Shown here: one piece after another, positions 10,274-19,155 of the stretch
Layout: every line of letters begins with the position of its first letter
Position numbering within the stretch: position 1 is the stretch's first letter
Assembly (NCBI RefSeq): GCF_037055355.1
Contig: NZ_CP146350.1
Location: 4,549,001-4,613,000, forward strand
Source of the DNA: Streptomyces sp. DG1A-41
Lineage (GTDB): Bacteria; Actinomycetota; Actinomycetes; Streptomycetales; Streptomycetaceae
DNA length: 64,000 nucleotides
Reading direction: 5' to 3'
Program-made: the position numbers and the translations under genes
The notes under the pieces: model-generated
Database searches by the model: none
What the model was told of the DNA's origin: nothing
What the model saw: only the letters and a program-made list of their open reading frames with translations

Positions 10274-10759
10274 CCCTGCCGGCTGCGCCGTCGCACAGGC
10301 ATCGTCCGACTGCGTCGAGACCGCATCTCCCAACCTGTTGACACCGCTGCCAAAGTCGCTGGAGAGCTGGGACACCGCTCCCGCCACCACGACGATCGCC
10401 GCAGCCACTCCGAGGACTCGGCCGATGAGCCGGCCCGTCTGGCTCGGGCATCCATGACCTGCCACGCCGGCCCATGCCATGGGCCCTCCGGGGCGTACAG
10501 CTCGCCGACAGCCTCGATCCGCCCTTGCCCGTCCGGCCGGTGAGAGGCATCACGGTCGCCTGCTCGAAGCCGCACGGCCCGGTCCATCCCGGGAACCGGC
10601 CGGAATCCGGGTCGTACAGCCGGCCGCCTCCATCATGACCAGGTGGCCCTCGGTGTCGGAGAACCGCTGCTCGCCGCCGAAAGGTCCAGGTGTGGTGACG
10701 GCCCGGGTGGACTGGTGACACGGCAGGCTGGAGCCGCTGCGCCCGGACGAGGAGGTCGT
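10274..10759. other. Intergenic region without a supported gene
   Basis: About 490 bp. A minus-strand frame near 10480-10300 encodes one plausible membrane helix (GRLIGRVLGVAAAIVVVAGA), but the frame runs without a stop through the terminator and antisense to the whole symporter gene. I do not call it a gene. The promoter for the K+-channel gene should lie near the right end. Confidence 0.35.
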
Positions 10760-11626
10760 ATGGACTGGCTGGTCACGCTGATCGGTGCCGCCATGGTCTT
10801 GGTCATCCTGAGGGATCTGTTCCACACGCTGTGGCATCCGACGCGTCACGGGGGCCTGAGCCGGATCGTGATGACGGGGCTGTGGCGGCTGCTCTCCCCG
10901 GGCCGTGCGGTGCGCGGGGCGGCGGGGCTGGTCGGACCGCTCGGCATGGTCGGTGTGGTGGTGATGTGGGCGTGTGGAGTGGCCGTCGGCTGGGCCCTGG
11001 TGTACTGGCCCCACATGCCGGAGGCGTTCGCCTTCTCCAGCTCGCTGGAGCCGGCCGAGCACTCAGGGCCGGTGGACGCCCTCTACATCTCCCTGGTGAT
11101 CGTCGCCACCCTCGGCCTGGGCGACATCGCCCCCGCGGAGGGCTGGCTGCGCGTCGTCGCACCTCTAGAAGCCCTGGTGGGCTTTGCGCTGCTGACGGCG
11201 ACCGTCTCCTGGGTCCTCGGCATCTATCCCGCGCTGGCCCGGCGCCGGGCGCTGGCGCTGCGGATCTGCCACCTGCGCCGTGCCGGTCTGACGCCGCAGC
11301 AGCTGGATTCCGATGCCGGGGCCGCGGTGCTGGACGGACTCGCCTGTGACATCGCCCGGGTCTGCGTGGACTTCACCCAGTACCCCGAGTCCTATTACTT
11401 CCACGACGGTCCCGGCGATACCTCGCTGGCCCGGACGATCGGCTACGCCGCCGACCTGGCCGAGCAGGCGCGGCGGGCGGAACACGCGGGTATCCGCCTC
11501 GCGGCTTCGGTACTCGGCGCGGCACTCGACGACCTCGCCGCCGTACTCGACGACCGCTTCCTGCACACGCAAGGCACCGCGCAGCAGGTCCTGGCCGCCT
11601 ACGCGCACGACCACGGCAGCCGCTGA
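10760..11626 (+). CDS. Two-transmembrane-type potassium channel family protein
   Basis: 288-residue membrane protein. Hydrophobic helices cover about residues 3-20, 60-85 and 138-160. A pore loop reads YISLVIVATLGLGDIAP, in which TLGLGD replaces the canonical TVGYGD selectivity filter, so ion selectivity may be altered. The cytosolic C-terminal part (about 110 residues) matches no domain I recognise and lacks a Rossmann motif. ATG 10760 has GAGGAGG at 10749-10755. It sits 195 bp upstream of trkH/trkA on the same strand, suggesting a K+ handling locus. Confidence 0.72.
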   Translation: MDWLVTLIGAAMVLVILRDLFHTLWHPTRHGGLSRIVMTGLWRLLSPGRAVRGAAGLVGPLGMVGVVVMWACGVAVGWALVYWPHMPEAFAFSSSLEPAEHSGPVDALYISLVIVATLGLGDIAPAEGWLRVVAPLEALVGFALLTATVSWVLGIYPALARRRALALRICHLRRAGLTPQQLDSDAGAAVLDGLACDIARVCVDFTQYPESYYFHDGPGDTSLARTIGYAADLAEQARRAEHAGIRLAASVLGAALDDLAAVLDDRFLHTQGTAQQVLAAYAHDHGSR

Positions 11627-11820
11627 ACCCGAAGGCATCCGCGCCCTGTCGGCACGGGCCTCGGCATGTACGGCTGCTTGGGCCGGCACACAGCGGCGCG
11701 TCGGCATCGGACGCTCAGTGGGCGCGACTCACGGGTAGGGTGTGCGGCCGGGATCTCGATGAGCACTTGACGCAGGCGGGTGAAGACGGCGGCCGTCGGG
11801 CAGGCGGGGAAAGGACGGCC

Positions 11821-13200
11821 ATGGCGGGCCTGGCGACGCGGTTGCGGTCATGGTCGTCGCTGCTCACCGCCCACCCCGCCCGCGCGGTTGTCCTGGCGTT
11901 CGCGGTGGTGGTCCTTCTTGGCGCTGTGCTGCTGTCCCTGCCCTTCGCCGCGGAGCGGGGTTCCTCGCCCGGTTTCGTGACCGCGCTGTTCACGGCCACC
12001 TCGGCGGTGTGCGTGACGGGTCTGGCCGTGGTGGACACCGGAACGTACTGGAGCGGCTTCGGTGAGGGCGTGATCCTCGCCCTGATCCAGGTCGGCGGTT
12101 TCGGCATCATGACCCTGGCTTCACTGCTGGCGGTGCTGATCGCGGGCCGGCTGCGGCTCCGGATGCAGCTGACCGCGCAGGCGGAGACGAAGAGCCTGGG
12201 CATCGGTGAGGTACGGCGCGTCCTGCTCGGCGTGGCCGGTACCACGCTGATCGTCGAACTCGCGGTGGGCGCGGTGCTGTCGCTGCGCTTCCGGTACGGC
12301 TATGGCGAAGGCATCGGCAGCGCCGTGTACCTCGGCTACTTCCACGCCGTGTCCGCGTTCAACAACGCCGGTTTCGGGCTGCACGCCGACAGCCTCACCC
12401 GCTACGCCCAGGACCCCTGGGTGACCCTGCCCGTCGCCGCCGCGGTGATCCTGGGAGGTCTCGGTTTCCCGGTGCTGCTGGAACTGATGCGCCACCGCCG
12501 CCGACGCCGTACGACGGGGCATCGCACCTGGAGCCTGCACGCCAAACTCACCCTGATCACCACCGCAGTCCTGCTGGTCGCCGGAACACTGCTGACCTGC
12601 CTGCTGGAGTGGACCAACCCCGGCACGCTCGGCCCGCACACCCCGGCGGGCAAGATCCTCGACGGCTTCTTCCACTCCGCCATGAGCCGCACGGCCGGCT
12701 TCAACGCGATCGACGTCGGCGCGCTGCACCCCTCGACGCTGCTGATGACGTGTGTGCTGATGTTCATCGGCGGAGGCAGCGCCGGAACCGCGGGCGGCAT
12801 CAAGGTCACCACCTTCGCGGTGCTGCTCGCCGCGATCCTTGCCGAGGTGCGGGGCGAGCCCACCTCCACGGTGCTGGGCCGCCGTCTGGCACCGCACGTG
12901 CTGCGCCAGGCCCTGACGGTGGCGCTGCTCGGAGTGGGCCTCGTCATGGGCTCGACGCTCGTCCTGCTCACGCTGACCGAGGAGCCCATGGACGCGGTGC
13001 TGTTCGAGACCGTGTCCGCCTTCGCAACCGTCGGTCTGTCCACCGGTATCACCGCCGACCTGCCCACGGCCGGGCAGCTGCTGTTGGTCGTCCTGATGTT
13101 CGTCGGCCGCCTCGGCCCCATCACGCTCGTCTCGGCCCTCGCCCTGCGCGAGCGCACCCGCCGTTACGACCTGCCAGAGGAGCGACCCGTCATTGGTTAA
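11821..13200 (+). CDS. TrkH/KtrB-family potassium uptake membrane subunit
   Basis: 459-residue K+ translocating subunit with four pore-loop/helix repeats. Filter-like glycine segments include ATSAVCVTGLAVVDTGTYW, HAVSAFNNAGFGLHADSL, SAMSRTAGFNAIDVG and ETVSAFATVGLSTGIT; the glycine of each selects K+ in this family. GGGSAGTAGGIKVTT is also characteristic. The start is ATG 11821 with an AAAGGA-type site upstream; an in-frame GTG at 11740 adds only a polar tail. The stop overlaps the TTG start of the downstream TrkA gene by 8 bp, so the two subunits are translationally coupled. Confidence 0.9.
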   Translation: MAGLATRLRSWSSLLTAHPARAVVLAFAVVVLLGAVLLSLPFAAERGSSPGFVTALFTATSAVCVTGLAVVDTGTYWSGFGEGVILALIQVGGFGIMTLASLLAVLIAGRLRLRMQLTAQAETKSLGIGEVRRVLLGVAGTTLIVELAVGAVLSLRFRYGYGEGIGSAVYLGYFHAVSAFNNAGFGLHADSLTRYAQDPWVTLPVAAAVILGGLGFPVLLELMRHRRRRRTTGHRTWSLHAKLTLITTAVLLVAGTLLTCLLEWTNPGTLGPHTPAGKILDGFFHSAMSRTAGFNAIDVGALHPSTLLMTCVLMFIGGGSAGTAGGIKVTTFAVLLAAILAEVRGEPTSTVLGRRLAPHVLRQALTVALLGVGLVMGSTLVLLTLTEEPMDAVLFETVSAFATVGLSTGITADLPTAGQLLLVVLMFVGRLGPITLVSALALRERTRRYDLPEERPVIG

Positions 13201-13912
13201 CAAGCTGCACGCCCTGCGCCGTCGCCACCGCAAGCGTCCGACGGAGACCGACGCCCGTGGCGGTGACCAGCGCGTCGCCGTCATCGGGCTCGGCCGCTTC
13301 GGCTCCTCGCTGGCCAGCGAGCTGATGCGGCGCGGCTGGGACGTCCTCGGCATCGACACCGACGCCCGACTTGTCCAGAAGTACAACGACGGGCTCACCC
13401 ACGCCGCCGTCGCCGACTGCACTGATCCGGAGGTGCTTCGCCAGCTCGGCGTGCACGAGTTCACCAGCGCTGTCGTCGCCATCGGCACCGACATCGAGGC
13501 GTCCATCCTGGTCAGTTCCAACCTGCTGGAGGCCGAGGTGCCCAACATCTGGGCCAAGGCCATCAGCCGCCAGCACGGCCAGATCCTCGAACGCCTCGGT
13601 GTGCACCATGTCGTCCTGCCCGAGCACGAGATGGGTGAGCGCGTCGCCCACCTGGTCACCGGCCGGATGCTGGACTTCATCGAGTTCGACGACGACTACG
13701 CGCTGGTGAAAACCGTCGCCCCGGACATCGCCACCGGCATGCCGCTCGGCCAGAGCCAGGTCCGCAGCAGGTACGGCATCACCGTGGTCGGCATCAAGCG
13801 GCCGGGAGAGGGCTTCACCTACGCCACCGCCGAGACGGTCGTCCAGAAGGGCGACGTCATCGTCGTCACCGGCAAGACCCGCGCGGTGGAGTCGTTCGCC
13901 GAGCTCAGCTGA
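13193..13912 (+). CDS. TrkA/KtrA-family potassium uptake regulatory subunit
   Basis: 239-residue cytosolic gating subunit for the upstream TrkH-type protein. The Rossmann fold opens with RVAVIGLGRFGSSLA (about residues 27-41), and an acidic residue after the second strand (GIDTD) binds the nucleotide ribose. The C-terminal RCK_C part covers about residues 155-239. The start is TTG 13193 with GAGGAG roughly 10 nt upstream, inside the trkH 3' end. The last 8 bp overlap the convergent zinc-ribbon gene. Confidence 0.88.
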   Translation: MVNKLHALRRRHRKRPTETDARGGDQRVAVIGLGRFGSSLASELMRRGWDVLGIDTDARLVQKYNDGLTHAAVADCTDPEVLRQLGVHEFTSAVVAIGTDIEASILVSSNLLEAEVPNIWAKAISRQHGQILERLGVHHVVLPEHEMGERVAHLVTGRMLDFIEFDDDYALVKTVAPDIATGMPLGQSQVRSRYGITVVGIKRPGEGFTYATAETVVQKGDVIVVTGKTRAVESFAELS

Positions 13913-14153
13913 AGCCCCGTTCCGGGGGCTGCTTGTCCGCGCGATGGAGCTTCAGGTCCCTGTTCACGAAGAGGTGCACGAATCCGCACCGCCAGCAGAT
14001 CAGCCCGGTCGCCGTCTCGTCCGCCCACGCCATCTTCATGAACTCCAGGCCGACGCTGTTCAGCACGTCCCGCTCCCGGAACACATCACTGCCGCAGACC
14101 TGGCAGGTGATCCGCATCTCGCCGATCACTGCCCGGACCGGCTTGGGTGCCAT
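13905..14153 (-). CDS. Small zinc-ribbon protein of unknown function
   Basis: 82-residue protein with two CxxC knuckles, CQVCGS near residue 17 and CWRCGF near residue 53, which predict one bound zinc. There are no catalytic motifs. ATG 14153 has AGGAGA about 6 nt upstream. Immediately upstream is a perfect 19-bp stem-loop. The 3' end overlaps trkA convergently by 8 bp. The function is unknown; RNA, DNA or protein binding are all possible for such ribbons. Confidence 0.7.
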   Translation of the reverse strand: MAPKPVRAVIGEMRITCQVCGSDVFRERDVLNSVGLEFMKMAWADETATGLICWRCGFVHLFVNRDLKLHRADKQPPERGFS

Positions 14154-14167
14154 GGCGGTCTCCTCTT

Positions 14168-14210
14168 CCCCGGTGGTCACCGGCCTGGTCGAGGCCGGTG
14201 ACCACCGGGG
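14168..14210 (-). terminator. Perfect 19-bp stem-loop between the ABC operon and the zinc-ribbon gene
   Basis: Arms at 14168-14186 and 14192-14210 are exactly complementary (core GGTGGTCACCGGCC) with a 5-nt loop. Reading leftward, it lies 154 bp after the ABC permease stop and only a few bases before the zinc-ribbon gene's ribosome site. It could terminate the ABC operon or act in the zinc-ribbon leader. Confidence 0.6.
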
Positions 14211-14363
14211 GCTATCCCGCACGTGTGTGCGACGGCTCTGTGGATCCGCCGGCTCGTCAGGCCGAGACCGTCGGCAGCGCGCGCGATGTTCTGGAGAGCT
14301 CATTCGATGCCTCAGGACAGGCCGCCTGTGCGGGGGGCCGGTCCGGTCCGGCCCCCCGCGGCG

Positions 14364-16373
14364 TTACTCCCCCCGCGCCCCCGCCTGCCGGGTGACCGCG
14401 CGCAGCAGGGGGCGGCTCAGCCCGGCGGCCGTCAGGATTCCGGCGAACCCGGCGGCGCAGCATGCCGCGAGAACGATCAGGCCGCGTGCGTCGAACGAGG
14501 AGTCGCCGCCGGCCAGCGTTATCGATCCTCCGCACAGCAGGCCCGTCGCGACGGCCCCGCCCGCCAGCACCGTGACCGGGATCAGTGTCTCCCGGTTCCG
14601 GGCGGCGTCCAGGACCCGCAACGGGGTCCCGGCCAGGTGCAGCAGGCCGTAGGTGCGGCGGCGGTCGAGGACGGAGGAGGCGGCGGTGATCCCGGCCGAG
14701 GTGATGGCGACCGTGAACGTCACCACGAGCACCACCCGGGTGAGGGTGGTGAAGTCGCGGGTGAACCGTGCCTCGGACCAGTTCACGTCGGTGGTGGTGA
14801 GCGGGTACTGGTCGGGTGTCAGGCCGGTGAGCGCGGTGCGGGCGCGGTCCAGCTCGGCGGGGCCGCCGGACACGGTGGCGGTGACCTGGCGGCTGTCGTA
14901 GGGGGCCTGGGCCACGAGGCCGTCGTCCACGCCGATCACCGCGGTCACCCCGGCGGCGTGCAGGCGCTGTTCGGCCAGCGTGCGCACCTGCGTCACCTTG
15001 TTGACCGGGACGGCGGTGGCGAGTTGGTCGGGCCGTCCTCCCCACGGGGGAGCGGCGTCCAGGGTGAGCAGGGCGAAGAACCCGGCGACGAAACCGGCCA
15101 GGGTGAGCCCGGAGACGATTTGCCAGGCGGCCTTCGGATCGTCGAGCAGCCGGCGCCCGGCCAGCAGCGTCGCCGGCCGCTTGGCCAGGGCGGTGACGAT
15201 CCTGCCGAGCAGCCGGACCACCCAGGGCCCGATCACGGCCAGAGCCAGGAAGATCGCGGCGAACGCGTACAGCGCCATGGAGTCGCCGCTGCCGTACTTC
15301 TTGGTGATCCAGCCGTATCCGGCGACGACGGCCACGAAGACGACCGCTCGTACGGCGCTCGCTCCCCGGCTGCGCGAGCGGCGTGCCACGCCCAGCGGGC
15401 CGACGACCACCTGACGGAGTCCTGCGAGCGCGCTGACCACGACCAGCGCGACCACCCCGGCCGTCACCGCGAGCAGCGGCAGGGCGCCGATCCACAGGTC
15501 GGCCGTGTACCAGGCGCCGCCCGCGAGTGGCAGGCTCGCCGCCACCGGCAGCAGCACGGCGTACCCCACGGCGCCGAGCAGCGCTCCGGCCGTCCCGGTC
15601 AGCAGTGCCTCGGCGGCCGCCAGCCCGGTGATACGGCCCGGCGTGGCACCGATGAGGCGTAGTGCGGCGAGCCGCTGGTCGCGGCGGGAGACCGACAGCC
15701 GGGCGGCGGAGGCCCCCAGCACCAGCAGCGGAACGATGACGAGGACGGTGGCGAGCCGGGCCAGGAACTCGTACATCCTGCCCATGCCGTCCGTGAGCGG
15801 CGCGCCGGTGAAGGATGCGACGCGGGTGGGGGAGGCGATGTCGCCGACCCGGCGCGGATCGGGCGCGCGGGGGGCGGTGACCGCCTGGTCGGTGGAGCGG
15901 TGTCCGATCACCGCGACGAGTTCGCCGGGGTGCGCCAGCGCCGCGCGGCCCAGCGTTCCGGTGGGTGTGCCGGGGACGGGGTGGCGGTCGGCGGGCAGCC
16001 GGTCGAGCAGGGCGCCGAGCGCCGGGGAGACCCACAGTTCGCCCGGGGCGGGGAAGCGGTCGAGGCCGGGCGGGGCGGGAGCGGTGCGTCCGGGCAGCCG
16101 CGCGACGTCCACGACGGTGACGGGCACTCCCCGGGTGAACGTCGTGCCGACCGCCTCGACGGCCACCGGACGGGAGGACTCCACCGGGTTTCGCCAGTCG
16201 GTGCGGTCCGAGCGGTGCTGGAAGCCCAGGTTCATCGCGACGCACAGCAGCAGCAGTGCGGTGGACACGGCCGCCGCCGCGACCGCGAGCCCGGTGGTGA
16301 GCAGGCCGGTGCGGCCGCCGGCCCGGGTCAGCCGCCAGGTCAGCGCCCAGGTGGTGCGGTCCGGTGCCCTCAT
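14364..16373 (-). CDS. FtsX/MacB-type ABC transporter permease
   Basis: 669-residue permease. Hydrophobic segments are an N-terminal helix (about residues 22-46), a trio around residues 210-330 and a second set including about 365-415, 440-460, 555-585 and 615-660. Large extracellular loops are typical of the MacB/FtsX class, which exports or senses peptides and lipids by mechanotransmission. The start ATG at 16373 overlaps the ATPase stop in an ATGA arrangement, so the two subunits are coupled. A divergent two-component pair lies upstream of the ATPase. Confidence 0.85.
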   Translation of the reverse strand: MRAPDRTTWALTWRLTRAGGRTGLLTTGLAVAAAAVSTALLLLCVAMNLGFQHRSDRTDWRNPVESSRPVAVEAVGTTFTRGVPVTVVDVARLPGRTAPAPPGLDRFPAPGELWVSPALGALLDRLPADRHPVPGTPTGTLGRAALAHPGELVAVIGHRSTDQAVTAPRAPDPRRVGDIASPTRVASFTGAPLTDGMGRMYEFLARLATVLVIVPLLVLGASAARLSVSRRDQRLAALRLIGATPGRITGLAAAEALLTGTAGALLGAVGYAVLLPVAASLPLAGGAWYTADLWIGALPLLAVTAGVVALVVVSALAGLRQVVVGPLGVARRSRSRGASAVRAVVFVAVVAGYGWITKKYGSGDSMALYAFAAIFLALAVIGPWVVRLLGRIVTALAKRPATLLAGRRLLDDPKAAWQIVSGLTLAGFVAGFFALLTLDAAPPWGGRPDQLATAVPVNKVTQVRTLAEQRLHAAGVTAVIGVDDGLVAQAPYDSRQVTATVSGGPAELDRARTALTGLTPDQYPLTTTDVNWSEARFTRDFTTLTRVVLVVTFTVAITSAGITAASSVLDRRRTYGLLHLAGTPLRVLDAARNRETLIPVTVLAGGAVATGLLCGGSITLAGGDSSFDARGLIVLAACCAAGFAGILTAAGLSRPLLRAVTRQAGARGE

Positions 16374-17140
16374 CGCCGGTACCCCGCCTTCGCCTCGGTC
16401 CCGGTCTCCGTCTCGGCCTGGGTTCGGGTTTCCGTCTCGGCCTGCGCGCCGGTCTCCGTCTCGGCCTGGGTTCCGGTCAGGCGGCCGTCGCGGACCTGTA
16501 CCGTGCGGTCGCACCAGCGGGCCACGTTCGCGTCGTGGGTGACGACGACCAGGGCGGCGCCCTGGCCGCGACTGACCTCCACCAGCAGATGGATCACGTC
16601 CATGCCGGTGGCCTGGTCCAGCGCGCCGGTCGGCTCGTCCGCGAAGATCACTTTCGGGCGGCCGACCAGGGCCCGGGCGATGGCAACCCGCTGCGCCTGG
16701 CCCCCGGACAGCTGTCCGGGACGCCGGTTCTCCAGGCCCTGCAGGCCCAGCGGCCCGAACCACTGCCGGGCCTGCTCGACGGCCTCCCGGCGCACCGTGC
16801 CGCCGAGCATCAGCGGAAGGGCCACGTTCTCGTCGGCGGGCAGTTCCGGCAGCAGCTGGCCGGACTGGAAGACGAAGCCGAACGCGGTGCGGCGCAGCTC
16901 GCTGCGGGCCGGTTCGCGGAGCTTGTCGATCCGCTTGCCGTCCAGCAGGACTTCACCGGAGTCGGGTCGTTCGATCCCGGCCAGGCAGTGCAGCAGGGTG
17001 GATTTGCCGGAGCCGGACGGGCCCATGACGGCCAGCGACTCGCCGGCCGTCACGTCGATGTCGACGCCGGCCAGGGCGCGGGTGATGCCGTAGGACTTGA
17101 ACAGGCCGGTGCCGGTCAGGACGGCGGAGGGGGTGTTCAT
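16370..17140 (-). CDS. MacB/LolD-type ABC transporter ATPase with a repetitive acidic tail
   Basis: 256-residue ATP-binding subunit. Walker A is GPSGSGKS (about residues 36-43), the signature is LSGGQ, Walker B is KVIFADEPTGALD and the H-loop is VVTHD. The fold is complete by about residue 228. The remaining tail repeats a QAETET unit three times and then TGTEAKAG. ATG 17140 has GGGGAGA 7 nt upstream. It is coupled by ATGA to the permease and divergent from a sensor kinase gene 162 bp away, a layout often used for drug or peptide response. Confidence 0.9.
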   Translation of the reverse strand: MNTPSAVLTGTGLFKSYGITRALAGVDIDVTAGESLAVMGPSGSGKSTLLHCLAGIERPDSGEVLLDGKRIDKLREPARSELRRTAFGFVFQSGQLLPELPADENVALPLMLGGTVRREAVEQARQWFGPLGLQGLENRRPGQLSGGQAQRVAIARALVGRPKVIFADEPTGALDQATGMDVIHLLVEVSRGQGAALVVVTHDANVARWCDRTVQVRDGRLTGTQAETETGAQAETETRTQAETETGTEAKAGYRR

Positions 17141-17302
17141 CGGGCGGTCTCCCCGGAGAGAACGGTGATCATCAGGTGCATGCCGTCCACGATCGGGGCG
17201 CACGGTTTCCGGCGGGCTCGGCCGGACGGCCGGTTGTGGCCGCCGGACATCGGCCATTCGGCCGAGTCCGCGGGGAATCGCCGCTTCCGTATCCTGCCGG
17301 GT

Positions 17303-18499
17303 GTGTACTCAAGGACTCCGCTGCTCCGCCGGGCGCTGATCGCCGCCGGCTGGATCATCCTCGGCCTGGTGGGGCTGCTCGACGTGTTCGCCGACGGCGC
17401 GCCCGAGTACCGCTGGTCGAGCTTGCTGCCGATGGTGTCCGGGCCGCTTGCCTGCATGGCGCTGGTGTCGCCCGCTCGTCGGCCGAGCGTGCAGGTACGT
17501 GCCGTGCTCGCCGTCGGCGGTTCGCTGGTCCTCACAGCCGTGATCGCCACGTTGGCGGGCCCGGACAGTGCCGGTACCTGGGGGGCGCTGGAGAGCGTCG
17601 CTCTGCTGGTGCTGCTGTCCCGTGCGGTGTGGGCGGTGCCGGGCCCGAGGGCCGCGGCGGCCGTTTCGGCCGCACTGACCGCGGCGGTCATCGTGATCCC
17701 GCTGCGCTTGTTGCCGATGGACGTCCAGAACGACGGCCAGGACGCCCTCAGCGGGTCCCTGCTGATGACGCTCGCCGCCGGCGTGGCTCTCGCCTGGGGC
17801 ATGCGGGTACGGCTGCTTGAGGAGCGGCGGGCCCGCGACATCGCCGCCGTGCGTCAGGGCCAGCGACTGGAGCTCGCCCACGACCTGCACGACTTCGTCG
17901 CCCACCACGTCACCGGCATCATCGTCCAGGCCAATGCCGCACTCACCCTCCAGCACACCGCACCGGAACAGGTCGGACCGCTGCTGCAGAACATCACCCG
18001 CTCCGGATCGGAGACGTTGGACTCGATGCGCCGCCTTGTGCGGGTCCTGCGCGAGGACGACCACGCGGGCGTCCGGCCCGGCGAGGTGTGGGCGGAACTC
18101 GCCCGCCTGGTCTCCGCGTTCTCCGGAGACGAAGGGGACGCCCAGTTGCACGTGGCGGCGGCGGCCCGCGAAGTACGGCTCGGCCCCGAGGTGGAGACGT
18201 CCGTGCACCGCGTGGTGCAGGAGGCACTGACCAACGTGCGCCGGCACGCGTCCGGCGCCCTGGTCGCGGTACGGATCGACGTGGACGGGCACCGGCTGCG
18301 GGTCGAGGTGCACAACACGGCACCGGCCGCGCGCCTTGCCGTCCCCGTAGGCGGGCGCGGCGGCTTCGGGCTGGTCGGCCTGCGGGAACGCGTCGAAGCG
18401 GTGGCGGGCACGCTGACCGCCGACCCCACCGACGACGGTGGCTGGCGGGTGACCGCCGCCTTCCCGGTGCTGGCCGCTGTGGCAGGATCACCGGCGTGA
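17303..18499 (+). CDS. DesK/NarL-class membrane sensor histidine kinase
   Basis: 398-residue sensor kinase. Five or six hydrophobic segments fill about residues 5-165. The HisKA_3 dimerisation box is LELAHDLHDFVAHHVTGI (phospho-acceptor His in DLHD). The HATPase core shows VVQEALTNVRRHA and GFGLVGLRERV. The GTG start at 17303 is preceded 7 nt upstream by TATCCT (17290-17295), which would suit a leaderless transcript since no ribosome site is visible. It overlaps the response-regulator start by 4 bp (GTGA) and diverges from the ABC operon, its probable target. Confidence 0.88.
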   Translation: MYSRTPLLRRALIAAGWIILGLVGLLDVFADGAPEYRWSSLLPMVSGPLACMALVSPARRPSVQVRAVLAVGGSLVLTAVIATLAGPDSAGTWGALESVALLVLLSRAVWAVPGPRAAAAVSAALTAAVIVIPLRLLPMDVQNDGQDALSGSLLMTLAAGVALAWGMRVRLLEERRARDIAAVRQGQRLELAHDLHDFVAHHVTGIIVQANAALTLQHTAPEQVGPLLQNITRSGSETLDSMRRLVRVLREDDHAGVRPGEVWAELARLVSAFSGDEGDAQLHVAAAAREVRLGPEVETSVHRVVQEALTNVRRHASGALVAVRIDVDGHRLRVEVHNTAPAARLAVPVGGRGGFGLVGLRERVEAVAGTLTADPTDDGGWRVTAAFPVLAAVAGSPA

Positions 18500-19155
18500 A
18501 CGACGCGGCGATCCGGGTGCTGATCGCGGACGACCAGGAGCTGGTCCGGATGGGCTTCCGGCTGATCCTCGGCGCCCAGCCCGGTATCGAGGTGGTCGGT
18601 GAGGCCGCCGACGGCGCCGCCTGCGTGGAACTCGCCCGCCGGCTGCGGCCGGACGTGTGTCTGGTCGACATCCGGATGCCGAAACTGGACGGCCTGGACG
18701 TCACCCGGGCCCTGGCAGGCCCCGGAGTCCACGCACCGATGCGGGTCGTGGTGATCACCACCTTCGACCAGGACGACTACGTGCACACCGCGCTGCGCAA
18801 CGGGGCCTGCGGCTTCCTGCTCAAGGACGCCCCGCCCGGCCTGCTGATCGAGGCGGTGAGGGCCGCCGCCCGCGGCGACGCGCTGGTCTCCCCCGCCGTC
18901 ACCGTCCGGCTGCTGAAGGAACTGTCCGCCACGCGGCGCGGTCCGGATGCCCCCGGCCCCCTGACCGAGCGCGAACTGGACGTGGTCCGGCTCGTCGCGG
19001 TGGGCCGCACCAACCAGGAGATCTGCGACCAACTCGTGCTGTCACTGTCCACCGTCAAGACGCACCTGGCCAACATCCAGCAGAAGATCGACGCCCGTAA
19101 CCGGGTCGAGATCGCCGCCTGGGCGTGGGAGCGCGGCATGGTCCGGGAGCGGTAG
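18496..19155 (+). CDS. NarL/LuxR-family response regulator
   Basis: 219-residue partner of the upstream kinase. The receiver domain has acidic DD after the first strand (LIADDQELVRMGF), the phosphorylated Asp in CLVDIRMPKLDG and the conserved Lys in FLLKDAPPG. The LuxR helix-turn-helix is LTERELDVVRLVAVGRTNQE followed by STVKTHLANI. The GTG start at 18496 overlaps the kinase TGA and has AGGA at 18484-18487. Confidence 0.92.
   Translation: MNDAAIRVLIADDQELVRMGFRLILGAQPGIEVVGEAADGAACVELARRLRPDVCLVDIRMPKLDGLDVTRALAGPGVHAPMRVVVITTFDQDDYVHTALRNGACGFLLKDAPPGLLIEAVRAAARGDALVSPAVTVRLLKELSATRRGPDAPGPLTERELDVVRLVAVGRTNQEICDQLVLSLSTVKTHLANIQQKIDARNRVEIAAWAWERGMVRER

Noticed and set aside
8663..10480. 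605-codon minus-strand frame with one hydrophobic segment
   Set aside because: Antisense to the AGCS symporter for its whole length; only the first 40 residues look protein-like and it crosses a terminator.
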